From: an uncultured Porphyromonadaceae bacterium
GTDB lineage: Bacteria > Bacteroidota > Bacteroidia > Bacteroidales > Muribaculaceae
DNA: 5,596 nt
Assembly: GCA_938027385.1 (NCBI GenBank)
Contig: CALJBF010000281.1
Location: 1 to 5,596, forward strand
Direction of reading: 5' to 3'
A program made the position numbers and the translations under genes. The notes under the pieces are model-generated. The model was not told the DNA's origin, did not search any database, and worked only from the letters and a program-made list of their open reading frames with translations. Below are positions 4,827-5,596 of the stretch, piece by piece; within the stretch, counting starts at the first letter, position 1, and each line of letters begins with the position of its first letter.

Positions 4827-5596
4827 TTAGCGGACGGCAATCTTGCGGGTGACGGTGCCGCAGCGGGCCACGTAGATGCCGGGGGTGACGGGGCGCGAGG
4901 GGAGGAGGATGCCGTCGAGGGTATAGTAGGCCTCGGGGGAGAAGGTGGCGTCGGATTCCACGCCGGTGATGGCGTCGCCGGGCACATCCACCAGGCCGAT
5001 AATCCGGTCAAGCTTGTCGAAACGGGCCGTGATGTACTCTTTCATGGCGTTTACCTCGGCCTCGAACGAGCCGAGCACTCGCGGATTCTGGTGCACGTAC
5101 TCAGAGAGTATGGGCCAGCGCACGAAATTGAGCCGCTGTGACTCGCTGATCTCGTCGGCGTAGGTGTCGATCAGGCTGTTGAAATATTCGGCGTTGTAGT
5201 TGCCGTGCTTGCGCAGGCGCGACCAGATTTCAGAAAGCTGTGTGCGTGCGGTGGCATCGCTTTTTATGATGCGGTTGGCCAGGTCGTTCATGCGGCCTGC
5301 GGTAGAGCCTTTTGTGGCGTAGACGAAGTCGTTGAGCGAGTTCACGGGATAGGTGCGGTTGTCATTGTCGAAACCGAGGTCTATATCCCAGATGGGACCG
5401 AACACGAAACGGTCTGAGCCACGTTCCTTGCTCATGTAGGTGCTCCAGAAGGTGTCCGTGTTGCCGTCAAGCTCGCAGACTATGACGTAGCGCAGAAAGC
5501 TCTCAAGGTCGATATAGCGGCGGTACCCTTCGTCGGGATCGGCGAATTTCGATGACCAGAGGGCTTTCTCCATCTTCTGGAAATGATTCTTGATGT
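4827..5596 (-). CDS. CotH kinase-like secreted protein, C-terminal part (5' end off window)
   Basis: The minus-strand frame is open from the right edge to TAA at 4829-4827, giving at least 256 residues. An in-frame ATG at 5573 is probably internal, because the frame continues upstream without a stop (IKNHFQK). Counting from that methionine, LDLESFLRYV-like helix IDLESFLRYV (21-30), ELDGNTDTFWSTYM (34-47) and GPIWDIDLGFDN (59-70) match the CotH family, whose WDxDxxF segment contributes metal-binding aspartates. In spore formers CotH is an atypical kinase; members in Bacteroidota are usually large exported proteins of unknown substrate. The last about 50 residues, with YYTLDGILL (about 216-224), PGIYVA and TRKIAVR at the end, resemble the short Bacteroidota C-terminal sorting tail. 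The N-terminal signal peptide and kinase lobe lie outside the window. The gene converges on the DUF4252 operon. Confidence 0.85.
   Translation of the reverse strand, partial: IKNHFQKMEKALWSSKFADPDEGYRRYIDLESFLRYVIVCELDGNTDTFWSTYMSKERGSDRFVFGPIWDIDLGFDNDNRTYPVNSLNDFVYATKGSTAGRMNDLANRIIKSDATARTQLSEIWSRLRKHGNYNAEYFNSLIDTYADEISESQRLNFVRWPILSEYVHQNPRVLGSFEAEVNAMKEYITARFDKLDRIIGLVDVPGDAITGVESDATFSPEAYYTLDGILLPSRPVTPGIYVARCGTVTRKIAVR

Noticed and set aside
4812..5141. Plus-strand ORF opposite the CotH-like gene
   Set aside because: It begins within the gap next to the terminator and reads as low-complexity Gly/Asp/Glu sequence antisense to conserved CotH and tail motifs.

Overview
The window looks like a chromosomal segment from a GC-rich member of the Bacteroidota, most likely order Bacteroidales; a Muribaculaceae-type gut commensal is a guess. 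Supporting signs are: promoters of the Bacteroidota housekeeping type (TTG, about 19 nt, then TAnnTTTG); start codons with no clear Shine-Dalgarno sequence; a DUF4252-like exported protein; and a CotH-like secreted protein ending in a short C-terminal tail of the type-IX-secretion sorting kind.

Layout from left to right. (1) Positions 1-51 hold the 5' part of a tRNA-Thr (anticodon TGT) on the minus strand, cut by the window edge. It is preceded by a textbook promoter and a leader of roughly 100 nt. (2) A gap of about 360 nt carries outward-facing promoters for the tRNA and for the plus-strand genes. (3) Positions 411-2736 hold a two-gene plus-strand operon: a three-domain Xaa-Pro aminopeptidase (M24B) and, 7 nt later, a gamma-class carbonic anhydrase-like left-handed beta-helix protein. 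(4) Positions 2737-2979 are a dense regulatory gap. In order they contain a six-unit 9-bp tandem repeat, a pair of 11-bp direct repeats, a 20-bp-stem terminator that directly abuts a TAnnTTTG box, and a 12-bp leader hairpin containing TGACGTCA. (5) Positions 2980-4717 hold a three-gene operon joined by two ATGA stop/start overlaps: an ECF-type sigma factor, a single-pass membrane protein placed where an anti-sigma factor would be, and an exported DUF4252-like protein. (6) Positions 4770-4811 are a perfect 17-bp inverted-repeat terminator usable from both sides. (7) Positions 4827-5596 hold the C-terminal part of a convergent CotH-family protein that runs off the right edge.

The aminopeptidase/carbonic anhydrase pair looks like housekeeping. 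The sigma/membrane protein/DUF4252 cassette is the most interesting unit. Its translational coupling and topology suggest an envelope-responsive regulatory module in which the third protein may be a sensor, a partner or the output. That role is inference; nothing in the sequence identifies the signal or the regulon. No CRISPR array, insertion sequence or phage gene was seen.
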